From assembly GCA_963971305.1 (NCBI GenBank), contig OZ020307.1:63609702-63673701 (forward strand): a stretch of DNA of 64,000 nucleotides, read 5' to 3'. Positions 1-10,944 of this stretch are shown piece by piece (within the stretch, counting starts at the first letter, position 1; each line of letters starts with the position of its first letter). Position numbers and translations under genes: made by a program. The notes beneath the pieces are model-generated. The model saw only the letters and a list, made by a program, of their open reading frames with translations. It was not told where the DNA came from and ran no database searches. The DNA comes from Arcuatula senhousia (taxonomy: Eukaryota > Mollusca > Bivalvia > Mytilida > Mytilidae).

Positions 1-670
1 TCCTTAGCAACCATCCTTTTTCTGACACTAGGCCCCTTGATCTTTATTCTGGAACCTATTTGATAACTAACTATTGGTAACCTCATATCGAAAACGAAAT
101 GACTCATTTGTCTAAAGTTCTTGTATTGGACACCATAATGCTAACATGCTAAAGCGACAGAGACAAGAGACAGGGAAAGACCTCTCATTTGTTCTCGAAC
201 AAATGGCATTTTAATTATTTATTTTATTGTTATTGGATCTTATTCCAAATTTTCTTATAAATCATTTTTTATTTCATTTAATTGCTAATAGTTGTCGGCT
301 TTATGTACATGCATCTTCATCTTTCAATTTCTTATGTCAGTGTATTTGTATTTCATTTAATTTCTAATGGCTTATTTGATTGTAATTATTACAATTTAAA
401 TCAATTTAACTCGGCTCACAGAAATTGTTGTGGAGCCAGTTTCACGCCATGTGGCATTTATTTATTATCGATGGTTAGTTAGATGAACATAGCGGTAAAA
501 CTGCAGAGGTATTCATAATGTTACCACCTATTTGTCACTAGAATTTCATAGACTCGCACAAGAAAAGTAATATTTATGATGTCGTATTTTTCAATTTATA
601 TTGTAGATTTGTATGAATTTCATTGCAAAAAGTTGGACGTTTTACTAAAACGCATGGTCTTTAAATTTCA
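1..670. other. AT-rich intergenic sequence, no gene seen
   Basis: No reading frame with recognisable similarity, no tRNA-like fold and no clear repeat was seen. The only open frames are short (under 70 codons) and of low complexity. Confidence 0.5.
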
Positions 671-827
671 TTTCTTTAAATTGTCTAAACCCTATGGTTC
701 TTCCTAACCCAGACATAGGTTGAATATCTTAGTAATAATTTGGTTCCCCAGTTAGGTATTTTTAGTTATACTGTTCTATGCTCTTCATAATCATACAGTG
801 TTTGGCATTTTCAATATTTTTGGTAGA

Positions 828-871
828 GCGCCTCTGATGAGTCTTGAATAGACGAAACGCGCGTCAGGCGT
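828..871 (+). ncRNA. Type I hammerhead ribozyme motif (copy 1)
   Basis: Core elements are in order: stem I strand GCGCCT (828-833), CTGATGA (834-840), stem II GTCT/AGAC with loop TGAAT (841-853), GAAA (854-857), a very short stem III in CGCGCG (858-863), the TC cleavage dinucleotide (864-865), and the stem I partner AGGCGT (866-871, one G-U pair). Cleavage would follow C865. Such a short stem III usually needs a dimeric or tandem transcript to act. The palindromic CGCGCG would allow that pairing. Confidence 0.85.
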
Positions 872-1186
872 AGCAAAATTTATTGTCTGGAACTTTGTTG
901 TCATTTGTATTTCGAACACACGTGAAGGTTAGCACTGCTGGTGGAGTTTAAATTCCCCGAGGCTAGCCCGCTCCGGCACCAACACTTTTGAGTTGGAGAA
1001 TACATCAAAGCTTTAAATTATCCGTCTAAATTTTAAAAATTGTCTAAACCCTAAGGTTCTTCCTACCCCTGACATAGGTTAAATATCTAAGTAATAATTT
1101 GGTTCCCCAGTTAGGTATTTTTGGTTATGCTGTTCTATGCTCTTCATAATCATACAGTGTTTGGCATTTTTAATATTTTTGGTAGA

Positions 1187-1230
1187 GCGCCTCTGATGAG
1201 TCTTTAATAGACGAAACGCGCGTCAGGCGT
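1187..1230 (+). ncRNA. Type I hammerhead ribozyme motif (copy 2)
   Basis: The architecture matches the copy at 828, 359 bp downstream, with an intact CTGATGA and GAAA core. The stem II loop is TTAAT instead of TGAAT. All stems are preserved, so it looks active. Confidence 0.85.
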
Positions 1231-1314
1231 AGCAAAATTTATTGTCTGGAACTTTGTTGTCATTTGTATTTCTGGTATTGATGATCTGATTAAAGTAACG
1301 ACCATTTGATTTTT

Positions 1315-1575
1315 AGGATGTGGCTTTTGATACTTTTTGTTTTCTGCCTTTTTATCTTTTTTAAAAGAACGGAGCCAGGATATATTTTTGAGCGTTTACG
1401 CACACTCTTTTAACATTTTCAATTTTACTTTCATTTATTTGTTAAACCAAAAACACCATCTTGCATTTTTGAAATCAAATTATGGTCCTACCTATTTATG
1501 TTTATTGTTTCATGCATCCTATCGTTTTAATTTTAACTTTTACCATAACCTCCTCCTCCAAAAAGAAGCATAAAG
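1315..1575 (+). repeat. Dispersed repeat (family G), one of three copies
   Basis: This stretch contains 'ctgcctttttat', a 'gagcc(t/a)gga' block, an alternating GC segment and 'ccataacc(t/c)'. The same order recurs at 35200-35470 (+) and, inverted, at 20320-20580. No coding capacity was seen. Confidence 0.45.
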
Positions 1576-1769
1576 ATTTATTAAAAGCAACCTTAACTGT
1601 TTGAGACATAAACTTGTTTAGACTTGTGCAATTTATTCGGAAGTTGTCCAATAATATAAGCGACTGTTTCTTCTGTACTGAGATGATCACCTCAATATCC
1701 CTATTGTGTCTCACAACTATGTTGTGTTCTATGGTCATTACCGGATCCTAAGATCGCAATGGAAGAGGG

Positions 1770-1945
1770 AGGTTTGGCGCCATATAATCTGGTTTAACCC
1801 ACCATTTCGTTTGAAATGCCTGTACCAAGTCAGGACCATTGCGATCCACCAATTCTCCGGTATGACTGATTCGTTTTTGTCATTTTCTCTGGACTATGAG
1901 ATTGATCATTCAAGTTCGGTAGTTTTGTTATTACTTTTATTTCAG
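1770..1945 (+). repeat. Dispersed repeat fragment (family A)
   Basis: The blocks 'ggtttaaccc', 'gcctgtaccaagtcagga' and 'agttcggtagttttgttatt' resemble the leading part of the repeats at 5290-5640 (-), 33860-34140 (+) and 63290-63545 (+). It is a common noncoding interspersed element here. Confidence 0.4.
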
Positions 1946-2154
1946 GTATGTTATATAAATATAAAGTTCTCATTTATCTTTGTAAAGTATGAAAGTTATG
2001 ATACCTAATAATTTATTAAGGACTTTCATGTCTGTGGTGGGGTTGTTTTTTTTATTGTAATCAAGACCATTATTTGTATGTTTCGATTATGGTATAATAT
2101 TGATGGTTACAGAATGAATAGTCGCTCAGTACGAGACCATTACGTGACCATACA

Positions 2155-3556
2155 TTTATTATTTTACTGACGACAGCAACATTAAAACTTGTTGAACTGA
2201 TGATTATTTCTAGTTTTCGTGTTCACAACAAACTTATGATTTGTTTGCTTGGCCTTGCTATTGGAAGTTTAATTACATGTTTCATCATTTTACGTTTACG
2301 CCCAACATTGTATACAAGGAAACACTAAGCCCTGATGAAAAGTTACAGTTATGCTTTCTCTAGATATTTTGTATTGGTAATATTTTATATCAAGGAATAA
2401 GATTGGCAAAATAAAAGATTTGTGACTCGTTTGATAGTTTATATAGCAAAACAACTACAACAATTTACTTCGATTGCACTTTTTCAAACAGTTTTTATAC
2501 ATATTTATTCCAAATATAGACTTATTAATGGTGTTATTTTGTTGTACTGTTTAATCATTATTATTGCTACCAACATTTCATTTATGGGCTCATAGAACAA
2601 TTGATTTATATTTTAAAGATTTTTCTATTTTTTTTACAAACAATAGTGCGGATACATGCGATGAAAACAATACAAGTTTCATTACTGGCTTATATAACAT
2701 AACGCAACCATTTCTAGATCCTTTATTGGAGTATTGTCTTTTGAGTGCCATTTTTATTTCCCATATTTGGCCGAAACATGAAGTTCAACATTTAGGGTCA
2801 GTTGCGTGTAACTCAATGACAATTCAAGAATCAACGGAAAATGACATCTTATTATCACGTGACAGTAACGTGACAGCGAGATTTTCACCATGGCAACAGT
2901 TGTCAAATAGGAAAGTGACATTTTGCGGTTCTGTCTACATTGTTCTTTCGGTAACTTTACTTTGCTTGCCGATATATTTCCCAAACTTTGCATCCAAAAT
3001 GGAAACCGAACCAAAAAATATCTCAATCCTGTGTAATATAATGCGTATAATCCTATTACTAAAATGTTATTTTTCATTTTCATCGCAACTTCGACCAAAA
3101 TCTAAAATGAATAATAATTTTAGTCTCAAAAACTTTGTCATTGTGTTTCGTTAGCTGGCCACATGTGGGTATCACGTTGTTAAAGTTCATTTTCTCAAAT
3201 TTGACAACACACTGGAACAAAGATGTTATTTAACTGTCACGGTTTTAAGAATAATTTCAACATTTCTTCAGACAACATTCATACTTCAAATGGACTTCTA
3301 CAAGAAACCTGTCACTTACGATTCAATCTTTTGCGTGGCGAAAACTTTTCTGTTCCACTCGTATGTGAATTTTGGACTTTGGGTTTCATAGACATGTATT
3401 TCACCGTTGAAACATTAGAACATAACCGTTAGATATGGATAGTAGATTTTACGTCAGGAACTATGCTGAAATTAATTCATTTCTGGAAACCGTTTTTAAT
3501 TTTCTATCATTTTGAATGCTTTGCTTGTTTTTATAAAATGTATAAAAATAAATTAG
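2155..3556 (+). pseudogene. Otopetrin-like proton channel pseudogene
   Basis: This is a decayed otopetrin-like copy, alignable by eye over nearly its whole length with the intact gene at 7060-8571. Examples are 'tgctattggaagttta' at about 2258 and the C-terminal block at about 3466-3550 encoding HFWKP and FYHFECF. The N-terminal region with the start codon and HDG motif is missing. A TAG interrupts the segment at about 2360, and several frameshifts break the frame. The longest surviving open stretch, 2564-3154, covers the middle of the protein, including the LEYCLLSAIF motif of membrane segment 6. It was probably an early member of the tandem family. The remnant at 13778-13920 is closest to this copy. 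Function is presumed lost. Confidence 0.85.
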
Positions 3557-3929
3557 ATGCAAACAATATAAAAATTAATTGATTCAATGCTAAATATATA
3601 ACCTTATAATAGCAAAATTATAAACATCTGTTTATGTTAAATAATATATTGAACAAAGAAAACAATGATAAATCGCCATAGAGTTGAATGTATGAATATA
3701 AAAAAATTAAAATAAGTTACATCGTAAGGTAATCATTCTTTAACGTAAAACACACTAATTAAGACTTGCCTATATCAAACACTTGTTCTGTTTCTCCTGG
3801 CTTGTCGTAGACTTCAGTTTTCTATTTGTTCATCAAATGTTTCTTTACTCCAACTTTTTATCTATCTGCTCTTCCGAAGTTACCTTCCAAAATGTTTACC
3901 TCGGTGTACATTGTATTATGTTCAATTTG
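3557..3929. other. AT-rich 3' flank of pseudogene
   Basis: Low-complexity AT-rich sequence with no recognisable gene or repeat boundary. Confidence 0.4.
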
Positions 3930-4570
3930 AATATAACTGAAGTTAACTCCTCTAACACCATAAGTCCAATGGCTTTTAAATTTTAAACAGTTGTTAATTA
4001 GCATAGGTAGTAAAAAACTTGCGTGGGAATTTTTGATTTGTTGAAAAACATGGCCGCCATGGCTAAAAATAGAACATAGGGGTAAAATTGCAGTTTTTTG
4101 CAAATAACTCAAAAATGGTTACAGATATCAAAATTCTGGTTAAATGAAAGTGATCAGCATGTCAAGATCTACCTGCCCATAAATTTTCAAGAAGATCCAA
4201 CAACCGATGTAGGAGTTATTGCCCTTTTTCTGGATTTTTTTCAAAATTTTGCACTTATTTAGCCCTATATCTTAAAAACTATACAAAATATTTTTAAAAT
4301 TCAAATTGCATATGATTAAATACATCAAGATCTACATTTCATGTAATTAGGTCAAAGCTGTAGAACCATTTCTTTTAGGAGTTATGGCCCTTAAAGCGTC
4401 AATATTTACCATTGTTCATTACTTTTCCCCTGACTTGTCTGAAACGGTAAGACTAACTGCATCTTAACATGGCACACTGTTTGATAGCTTATATGCTGCA
4501 ACTCTATCGTAAAAAAACATGGCCACCATGGCTAAAAATAGAACATAGGGACAAATTTCATTTCTTGACC
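3930..4570 (-). repeat. Dispersed repeat fragment (family B)
   Basis: In inverse orientation this carries the marker blocks of the large element at 29748-33838: the complement of 'cagaggagttaacgtt', 'catggccgccatggctaaaaa', 'aactcaaaaatggttacaga' and 'gtaggagttattgccc'. A second 'catggccaccatggctaaaa' block at about 4508 shows that the internal subrepeat is also present. Confidence 0.6.
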
Positions 4571-4816
4571 GATTCCTTTCGGGTTAGTTGCATGGTCTTA
4601 CGTTCGATATTGTCTTTCCGTTGATTTCCGTCTTGGTGGTCAGTGGTCATTCAGGGCTTGACCATTAGGTCAAGTTATGTTGCTTCGAGATTGTTGTCTT
4701 ACTTACGAAACTTTATGGACGGCATCGTTTTCTTATAATCAAATGTGAGAGTAAATGATGAGTAAAGCTGTTGGTTGGTCCTAGGTGTTTTTAACAACTG
4801 AATTGACCGTTAAATC

Positions 4817-5000
4817 GCGATGCAGCGAGCAGAAACTGCTTACCCTTCCGAAGAGTTTGAGTTCATTTTTGTTACGACTTAAATTCGCCACGGGTGCAGC
4901 TGTTTTGTATGTTTTTGTTGTCTTTTTCTCAATGCTGTTTTTGTTTAATGATTTTGCCTTTTGACATCTGAATGTCCCTTTGGTAACTCCCTGCTTCTTT
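4817..5000 (+). repeat. Dispersed repeat (family C)
   Basis: Shares 'gcttacccttccgaagagtttgagtt', split here into blocks, 'tacgacttaaattcgc' and 'tttgacatctgaatgtccctt' with 14479-14700. Weaker copies lie at 16240-16370 and, inverted, at 54070-54125. It is noncoding. Confidence 0.5.
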
Positions 5001-5289
5001 GAAATAATTCAAACAAATTGAAATCCCCGGAACACATAGTCCTTAGTGCTTGTTCTGTCTTCCTTGTTGGAACTTTCTTGAAGTAGAATAGGTCTCCTTC
5101 AATATAATTTTGGATTCTGATCCTTCCTTGGTTTCGACTCAAATGTTAATGATGAGAGGTTAATCCTTGAATTTTACAGCAAAACAAAATTTTCAGTTTT
5201 ATTGATCCACACCAGAAATGTTCACACCTCTTGCCATTGGATGTGTTAACAAATACCTGTAATATTTATTTTTAATGAAATTTTATTGA

Positions 5290-5640
5290 AGGAATTTTTT
5301 TTCTCATATTGTACAAGAAAAGGAAATAATATACATTGAAAATAATGACATGTGGAATAAGTGTACGCGACACAGCCCACAATCAAGCGGCAATTCAGAA
5401 AAAACCACAATGGACAACCGCCAGCAGTCTTCAACGAGGCCATTTGGTACTGCTCGTGGTTCTGCAAATGGCCCATGGTCTAAATTAAATGCATATAATT
5501 CAAATCCAGTCCTGAAATAGTCACAGACCCCCTTCTTAAACAAGAAACAGAAAACATCAAAACGACAAGTACAAACGACAGCTTTTTCAAAGATTCTTGG
5601 CTTAAGACAGGCACCAGGCACATACAATATGTGGCGGGGT
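5290..5640 (-). repeat. Dispersed repeat (family A), near full-length copy
   Basis: The reverse complement of this segment matches 63290-63545 block by block: 'ggactggatttgaatta', 'gaccatgggcc', 'aaatggcctcgttgaag', 'ggcggttgtccattgtg', 'gccgct' and 'attccacat'. Open frames in it are repeat-derived, not genes. Confidence 0.65.
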
Positions 5641-5649
5641 TACTAGTTC

Positions 5650-6934
5650 TGTAACGTTATTAGTAAGTATTTTTTTTAATTTCATGTTCTATATTTGGAT
5701 AAAATATCAAGATATGATTATGTAATGATGTTTTAACAGAATGAAGATTGAATGACTTCCAATTTCCATTTTAATATTTACGGCATCATTTTATCTTCCT
5801 CATTCAAACACCCCATGTAAAATTTCAAATAATATTTTGATGTGACAAAATTAATAAAACTTGAATTTAAATTTGAATTGAATTGATAAAATCAATCATA
5901 TTAACATTTTATTTCATATTTTGGTTTAAGGAAGTATCTATAAAATTTCCCGCATATTATTTCCGCGTAACTATGGATATAGAGAATATTAAAAAGGAGG
6001 TTTTACGAAATTAATAATATTTGGTCACTTTATTTTACATTTACATCGTAGTATTAAATTGTTATTATAATTCCATGTTAAAGTTTACGAATAAACCAAA
6101 ATGCAACTAAAGTTTTCCATTATCCTTAAAGTTTAATAATTTAACGCTGGGATGACCAAGCAATGCTACGTATTCAGTATTTTACATATGTCACAAACTT
6201 TTATTGTAACCCATAAATAACACCACTGGCAATTATTTCCAAATGGATTTAAATCAACTCTGACTATTGAAATTCCGGTCACGTTCTATTTGCTTTTTTC
6301 TTACGTGCCGATGTACTTTAATGCGTGCCAGAAGTGCACGACAGCACGCGCCGTCACGTTTGACACAGACACTGGTATAATTAAGCCACAGGACACTTTA
6401 AGTACAATTTAAAAAAAAGAAGTTCATAGTTTTACCATTTTATGCACATACAATCACATCTTAGTTAATGTGGAAGATGGCAAGTCAAATTTTAGACAGG
6501 AAGTTTTGTAAAACGATCACTGAAATGCAAACTAAGTTCTAATGAGACGACGACGTCACTCATTTCAACACAAGAATTAGCTACCAAAAACAAAATTCAC
6601 ACGTTGTATTCTTTAGCTATGACTAGTTCTTTTGTCAAATATGACATTTTGAATCCCTATGGTTTGTTTAACACGGATATCAAACGTACAGTTCAGTGAA
6701 GTAAAATTAAGGAGTTTTCATTCTCTTCCCGTTATGTAAGTTTGCAGGATAGTCGATGATACACATTTTTATTGTCACAATTATGAATATTTTGAAATTA
6801 ATCTGACGGTCAAACGATTGGACACACATTAAAAAAAATGCCTTTATTATAAATTTATGATCTTTTTTATCATTTTAAATCAAAATGACAGGTCAAGAAC
6901 AAAATTGTGCAATACATTTTTTCTTTGTTCGCAG
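5650..6934. other. Intergenic sequence upstream of otopetrin gene 2
   Basis: AT-rich sequence without recognisable coding similarity. It should hold the promoter and any 5' noncoding exon of the gene at 7060. A pyrimidine-rich acceptor-like site (ttctttgttcgcag) ends at 6934. No core promoter element can be called with confidence. Confidence 0.4.
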
Positions 6935-7059
6935 CAATAAAAGATACCAAATAATATTTCCTGGTTAGGTTTCTATCAAAGCTATGGGGAAGTTTTTCAC
7001 AAATCCACGTTCCTTTTCAAATAATATAAGAACAAATTAACACTTTCACATTTGACAAA

Positions 7060-8571
7060 ATGGTGTCCTGTCGTAAGATCTTCCAGACAATTTTTGTAGT
7101 GCCATTTACCACTGGATCTATAAAATCCAGAAACAATAACGGCTTTGCAGAGCACGATGGTAGTATTTCAGGAGTAATTTTATTAACGACAGTTATAGTT
7201 ATATTGATGGAGCTGATAATCATTTCTAGTTCGAGTGTTCACAGGACACTTATGATATGTTTGCTCTGCCTTGCTATAGGAAGTTTATTTACATCCTTCA
7301 TCATTTTACGTTTTCGACCAAGATGGATAACTAAAACAACATTGAGTCCAGATGAAAAGTTACAATTATGCTTTCTTTGGATATTTTGTATAGCCAATAT
7401 TATATTTCAGGGAATCAAGCTAGTGAAGAACTATTTATGTAATTCGTTTGATGGTTTGTCTGTTACTGTGTACTTTACTAGTATGTGGATCTTTCATTTA
7501 GCACAGACAGTTTTCATTCATAAATATTCTAAGTATAGACTAGAAAATGTTGTCGTGTTATTGTATGGTCTGATTATTGTATTTATAACTAACATTTTGT
7601 TATGGTTACACAGAACAATAGACTTGTATTTCGAAGACTTTTTGAAGGTCATTTCCAATAAAAGCGAGGACACATGTGGTGGAAACAATACACTAGTTAT
7701 CACTGGCGTACTTCATAGAACAGGACCATTTTTAGACCCTGTCTTACTAGAATATTGTCTTTTGAGTGCAATATTTATTTCCCACATCTGGCCGAGACAT
7801 AAAGGTCGAGATGTTATGTCAATTGCATGTAATAGCTCGATGGTGTTCCAAGATTCAACTGAAACTGATAGCTTATTATCAACCGATAGTTGTATGGTTG
7901 GAAGATCTCCACAATGGCGACAGTCGTCCAGCAAGAAAGTGACACTTATTGGTTTGATATACAATGCAGTATCTGGATTACTACAAATTTTGACAATTTA
8001 TTTCCCAAAGCTGTCAACAACAATGTTAGCTATAATGAACATTTATTTTATACTTGGGAACATTTTGCGAATAACCCTATTATTAAAATGTTATTTTGGG
8101 TTGTCATCACAGCTTCGACCAGAAAATAAAGTTAAAGACAGTTTAAGTCTTAAAAACTTAATTCTTGTCATAACTTCGATGGCAACATGTGGATATCATG
8201 TGATGCAATTTCATTTTCTAAAATTCGATAATTCACTACAACAAAAATGGATTATAACTCTAACCGTTTTAAGAATTGTTTCAGCATTTCTTCAAACGGC
8301 ATTCATACTTCAAATGGACTTTTACAAAAAATGTGCCACTTACGATTCAGTGTTCTGTGTGGAAAAAACTTTTCTGTTTCATACGTTTTTAAATTTTGGT
8401 GTTTGGTTATCGTACACATTTATTTCTCCATTTTACCAAGTTGAAATTGATAGAAATGCCTATAACTATAATAAAGGGGCTATGGTTAAGCTCATTCATT
8501 TCTGGAAACCGTTTGTAATTTTCTATTATTTTGAAAGTTTTGTTTCGTTTTATAAGCTGTACAGAAAGTAG
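7060..8571 (+). CDS. Otopetrin-like proton channel (copy 2, intact)
   Basis: This is a 503-aa multi-pass membrane protein of the otopetrin family, which forms dimeric, acid-activated proton channels. Twelve hydrophobic segments are visible at about residues 35-56, 62-84, 102-120, 136-152, 163-183, 225-244, 295-315, 325-343, 364-386, 398-418, 435-455 and 480-500, matching the 6+6 layout of otopetrins. Family-like motifs are HLAQTVFIH (146-154), TNILLW (177-182), LLEYCLLSA (229-237), ending segment 6 with HIWP, RIVSAFLQTAFILQ (405-418) and the C-terminal FWKPFVIFYYFESF (481-494). An N-terminal HDGSISG motif (32-38) is shared by all copies here. The loop 246-292 is presumably cytosolic. The coding region is intronless. 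The ATG aligns with the starts of the paralogues. AATAAA lies at 8591. Otopetrin identity comes from motif order. Proton conduction is inferred from the family. Confidence 0.87.
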   Translation: MVSCRKIFQTIFVVPFTTGSIKSRNNNGFAEHDGSISGVILLTTVIVILMELIIISSSSVHRTLMICLLCLAIGSLFTSFIILRFRPRWITKTTLSPDEKLQLCFLWIFCIANIIFQGIKLVKNYLCNSFDGLSVTVYFTSMWIFHLAQTVFIHKYSKYRLENVVVLLYGLIIVFITNILLWLHRTIDLYFEDFLKVISNKSEDTCGGNNTLVITGVLHRTGPFLDPVLLEYCLLSAIFISHIWPRHKGRDVMSIACNSSMVFQDSTETDSLLSTDSCMVGRSPQWRQSSSKKVTLIGLIYNAVSGLLQILTIYFPKLSTTMLAIMNIYFILGNILRITLLLKCYFGLSSQLRPENKVKDSLSLKNLILVITSMATCGYHVMQFHFLKFDNSLQQKWIITLTVLRIVSAFLQTAFILQMDFYKKCATYDSVFCVEKTFLFHTFLNFGVWLSYTFISPFYQVEIDRNAYNYNKGAMVKLIHFWKPFVIFYYFESFVSFYKLYRK

Positions 8572-9235
8572 AAACACAGACATAAGCTTGAATAAAATAT
8601 TGATATAGTTAATGCTTTCGAATAACTGTTGACAAATTATTTGTTTGAAAAAAAGTGTCATGCATAATTGCCATGATGCAACTGTAAATTTAAGATAAAA
8701 AAGGTTAACACATATCTACTGAACTTGGATAATCAATGTCCTAGATAAAAAAAAATACAAAACAATACAACAACACACTAACAAAATTAGCAGTCCTGAT
8801 ATTGTAGATTTCAAAAGAAACTGGGCATTGAACAGGTTTAAGGTCGTGAAACATCCCTCTTCCTATGCGATTTTTGAACCGGTATTCATTCACATAATTC
8901 ATGTTTCGTATACAAACCACAAACTATATTGTTATCATCATCATAGACATGGTTATCATCTCAGAACAACAATAACAATCTTCATGTAATTAAACAATCA
9001 AGAATATGAATAAGATATGGCTAATGCTAAATTTCGCATCAGTTGAAAAATTATCAAATAAAGATGCAATTTCTCTAGATCAGTTCTAAGATGAGCGAGG
9101 TATAGTAAGACAACTGTATTTTTTTTTTTTACAAAATCTCAATTATTACGTCACAGTGAGGTCATCAAAATCTGTGAAAAGGACCTTTTTGCAAAAAGTG
9201 TTAAAACCGTACAAATTTTGAGTTGAGTGTTTTTT
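8572..9235. other. Intergenic sequence, no gene seen
   Basis: This is the 3' flank of otopetrin copy 2, with a polyadenylation signal near its start and simple A- and T-runs (about 8745, 9120). No gene is visible. Confidence 0.45.
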
Positions 9236-9280
9236 CTTTAAATACAAATGACAACAAAGTTCCAGACAATAAATTTTGCT

Positions 9281-9324
9281 ACGCCTGACGCGCGTTTCGT
9301 CTATTCAAGACTCATCAGAGGCGC
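9281..9324 (-). ncRNA. Type I hammerhead ribozyme motif (copy 3)
   Basis: On the - strand it reads GCGCCT, CTGATGA, GTCT-TGAAT-AGAC, GAAA, CGCGCG, TC, AGGCGT. All core bases and stems are intact. Confidence 0.85.
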
Positions 9325-9638
9325 TCTACCCAACATATTGAAAATGCCAAACACTGTATGAATATGAAGAGCATAGAACAGTATAACCAAAAATACCAAA
9401 CTGTGGAACCAAATTATTACTAAGATATTCAACCTATGTCTGTGTTAGGAAGAACCTTAGGGTTTAGACAATTTTGAAATTTAGACGGATAATTTAAAGT
9501 TTTGGTGTATTCTCCAACTCAAAAGTGTTGGTGCCGGAGCGGGCTAACCTCGGGGAATTTAAACTCCACCAGCAGTGCTAACCTTCACGTGTGTTCGAAA
9601 AACAAATGACAACAAAGTTCTAGACAATAAATTTTGCT

Positions 9639-9682
9639 ACGCCTGACGCGCGTTTCGTCTATTCAAGACTCATCAGAGGCGC
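9639..9682 (-). ncRNA. Type I hammerhead ribozyme motif (copy 4)
   Basis: Identical in core and stems to the copy at 9281, 358 bp away. It looks active. Confidence 0.85.
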
Positions 9683-10000
9683 TCTACCAAACATATTGAA
9701 AATGCCAAACACTGTATGAATATGAAGAGCATAGAACAGTATATAACCAAAAAAAAAACAAACTGGGGAACCAAATTATTACTAAGATATTCAACCTATG
9801 TCTGGGGTAGGAAGAACCTTAGGGTTTACATAATTTTGAAATTTAGACGGATAATCTAAAGCTTTGGTGTATTCTCCAACTCAAAAGTGTTGGTGCCGGA
9901 GCGGGCTAACCTCGGGGAATTTAAACTCCACCAGCAGTGCTAACCTTCACGTGTGTTCGAAATACAAATGACAATAAAGTTCCAGACAATAAATTTTGCT

Positions 10001-10044
10001 ACGACTGACGCGCGTTTCGTCTATTCAAGACTCATCAGAGGCGC
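10001..10044 (-). ncRNA. Hammerhead ribozyme motif (copy 5), stem I mismatch
   Basis: The catalytic core is intact. The + strand reads acgact where the other copies have acgcct, which breaks one G-C pair in stem I. Activity may be reduced. Confidence 0.8.
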
Positions 10045-10359
10045 TCTACCAAACATATTGAAAATACCAAACACTGTATGAATATGAAGAGCATAAAACA
10101 GTATAACCAAATATACCAAACTGGGGAACCAAATTATTACTAAGATATTCAACCTATGTCTGGGGTAGGAAGAACCTTAGGGTTTAGACAATTTTTAAAA
10201 TTTAGACGGATAATTTAAAGCTTTGGTGTATTTTCCAACTCAAAAGTGTTGGTGCCGGAGCGGGCTAACATCGGGGAATTTAAACTCCACCAGCAGTGCT
10301 AACCTTCACGTGTGTTCGAAATACAAATGACAACAAAGTTCCAGACAATAAATTTTGCT

Positions 10360-10403
10360 ACGCCTGACGCGCGTTTCGTCTATTCAAGACTCATCAGAGG
10401 CGC
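10360..10403 (-). ncRNA. Type I hammerhead ribozyme motif (copy 6)
   Basis: Intact core and stems, 359 bp from the previous copy. Confidence 0.85.
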
Positions 10404-10717
10404 TCTACCAAACATATTGAAAATGCCAAACACTGTATGAATACGAAGAGCATAGAACAGTATAACCAAAAATACCAAACTGCGGAACCAAATTATTACT
10501 AAGATATTCAACCTATGCCTGGGGTAGGAAGAACCTTAGGGTTTAGACAATTTTGAAATTTAGACGGATAATTTAATGCTTTGGTGTATTCTCCAACTCA
10601 AAAGTGTTGGTGCCGGAGCAGGCTAACCTCGGGGAATTTAAACTCCACCAGCAGTGCTAACCTTCACGTGTGTTCGAAATACAAATGACAATAAAGTTCC
10701 AGACAATAAATTTTGCT

Positions 10718-10761
10718 ACGCCTGACGCGCGTTTCGTCTATTCAAGACTCACCAGAGGCGC
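10718..10761 (-). ncRNA. Hammerhead ribozyme motif (copy 7), core mutated
   Basis: The + strand reads ctcaccag instead of ctcatcag, so the core is CTGGTGA instead of CTGATGA. This A-to-G change in the invariant core should abolish cleavage. Confidence 0.75.
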
Positions 10762-10844
10762 TCTACCAAACATATTGAAAATGCCAAACACTGTATGAAT
10801 ATGAAGAGCATAAAACAGTATAACCAAAAATACCAAACTGTGGA

Positions 10845-10944
10845 NNNNNNNNNNNNNNNNNNNNNNNNNNNNNNNNNNNNNNNNNNNNNNNNNNNNNNNN
10901 NNNNNNNNNNNNNNNNNNNNNNNNNNNNNNNNNNNNNNNNNNNN
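10845..10944. other. Assembly gap (100 N)
   Basis: Exactly 100 N, the usual placeholder for a gap of unknown size. It falls between the retrozyme-like array and the coding region of otopetrin copy 3, removing that gene's start codon. Confidence 0.98.

Larger units (their letters stand above)
675..1276 (+). mobile_element. Retrozyme-like repeat, about 1.7 tandem units of 359 bp
   Basis: Two partial copies of a repeat lie head to tail with a 359-bp period. Landmarks such as 'attgtctaaaccct' and 'ttggttccccagttaggta' recur at that spacing. Each unit carries a type I hammerhead ribozyme core (828-871 and 1187-1230). A unit of 300-400 bp, tandem copies and one hammerhead per unit are the reported hallmarks of metazoan retrozymes, non-autonomous elements copied through circular RNA. 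No protein is encoded. The same unit occurs on the other strand at 9241-10844 and 28801-28980. Confidence 0.75.
9241..10844 (-). mobile_element. Retrozyme-like tandem array, about 4.5 units of 358-362 bp
   Basis: Head-to-tail copies begin at about 9241, 9600, 9961, 10320 and 10679. The last is cut by the assembly gap. On the - strand each unit holds one hammerhead motif, the 'ttggttccccagtttggtat' block and a GC-rich block read as 'ggtggagtttaaattccc'. Units differ by scattered substitutions. Monomer size, tandem arrangement and one ribozyme per monomer fit metazoan retrozymes. No protein is encoded. It lies directly upstream of otopetrin copy 3. Confidence 0.8.

Noticed and set aside
9241..10844. 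SINE with tRNA-like promoter
   Set aside because: A TTCGAA-containing block hints at a B box, but no convincing A box or cloverleaf was found. The hammerhead and tandem 360-bp units fit retrozymes better.
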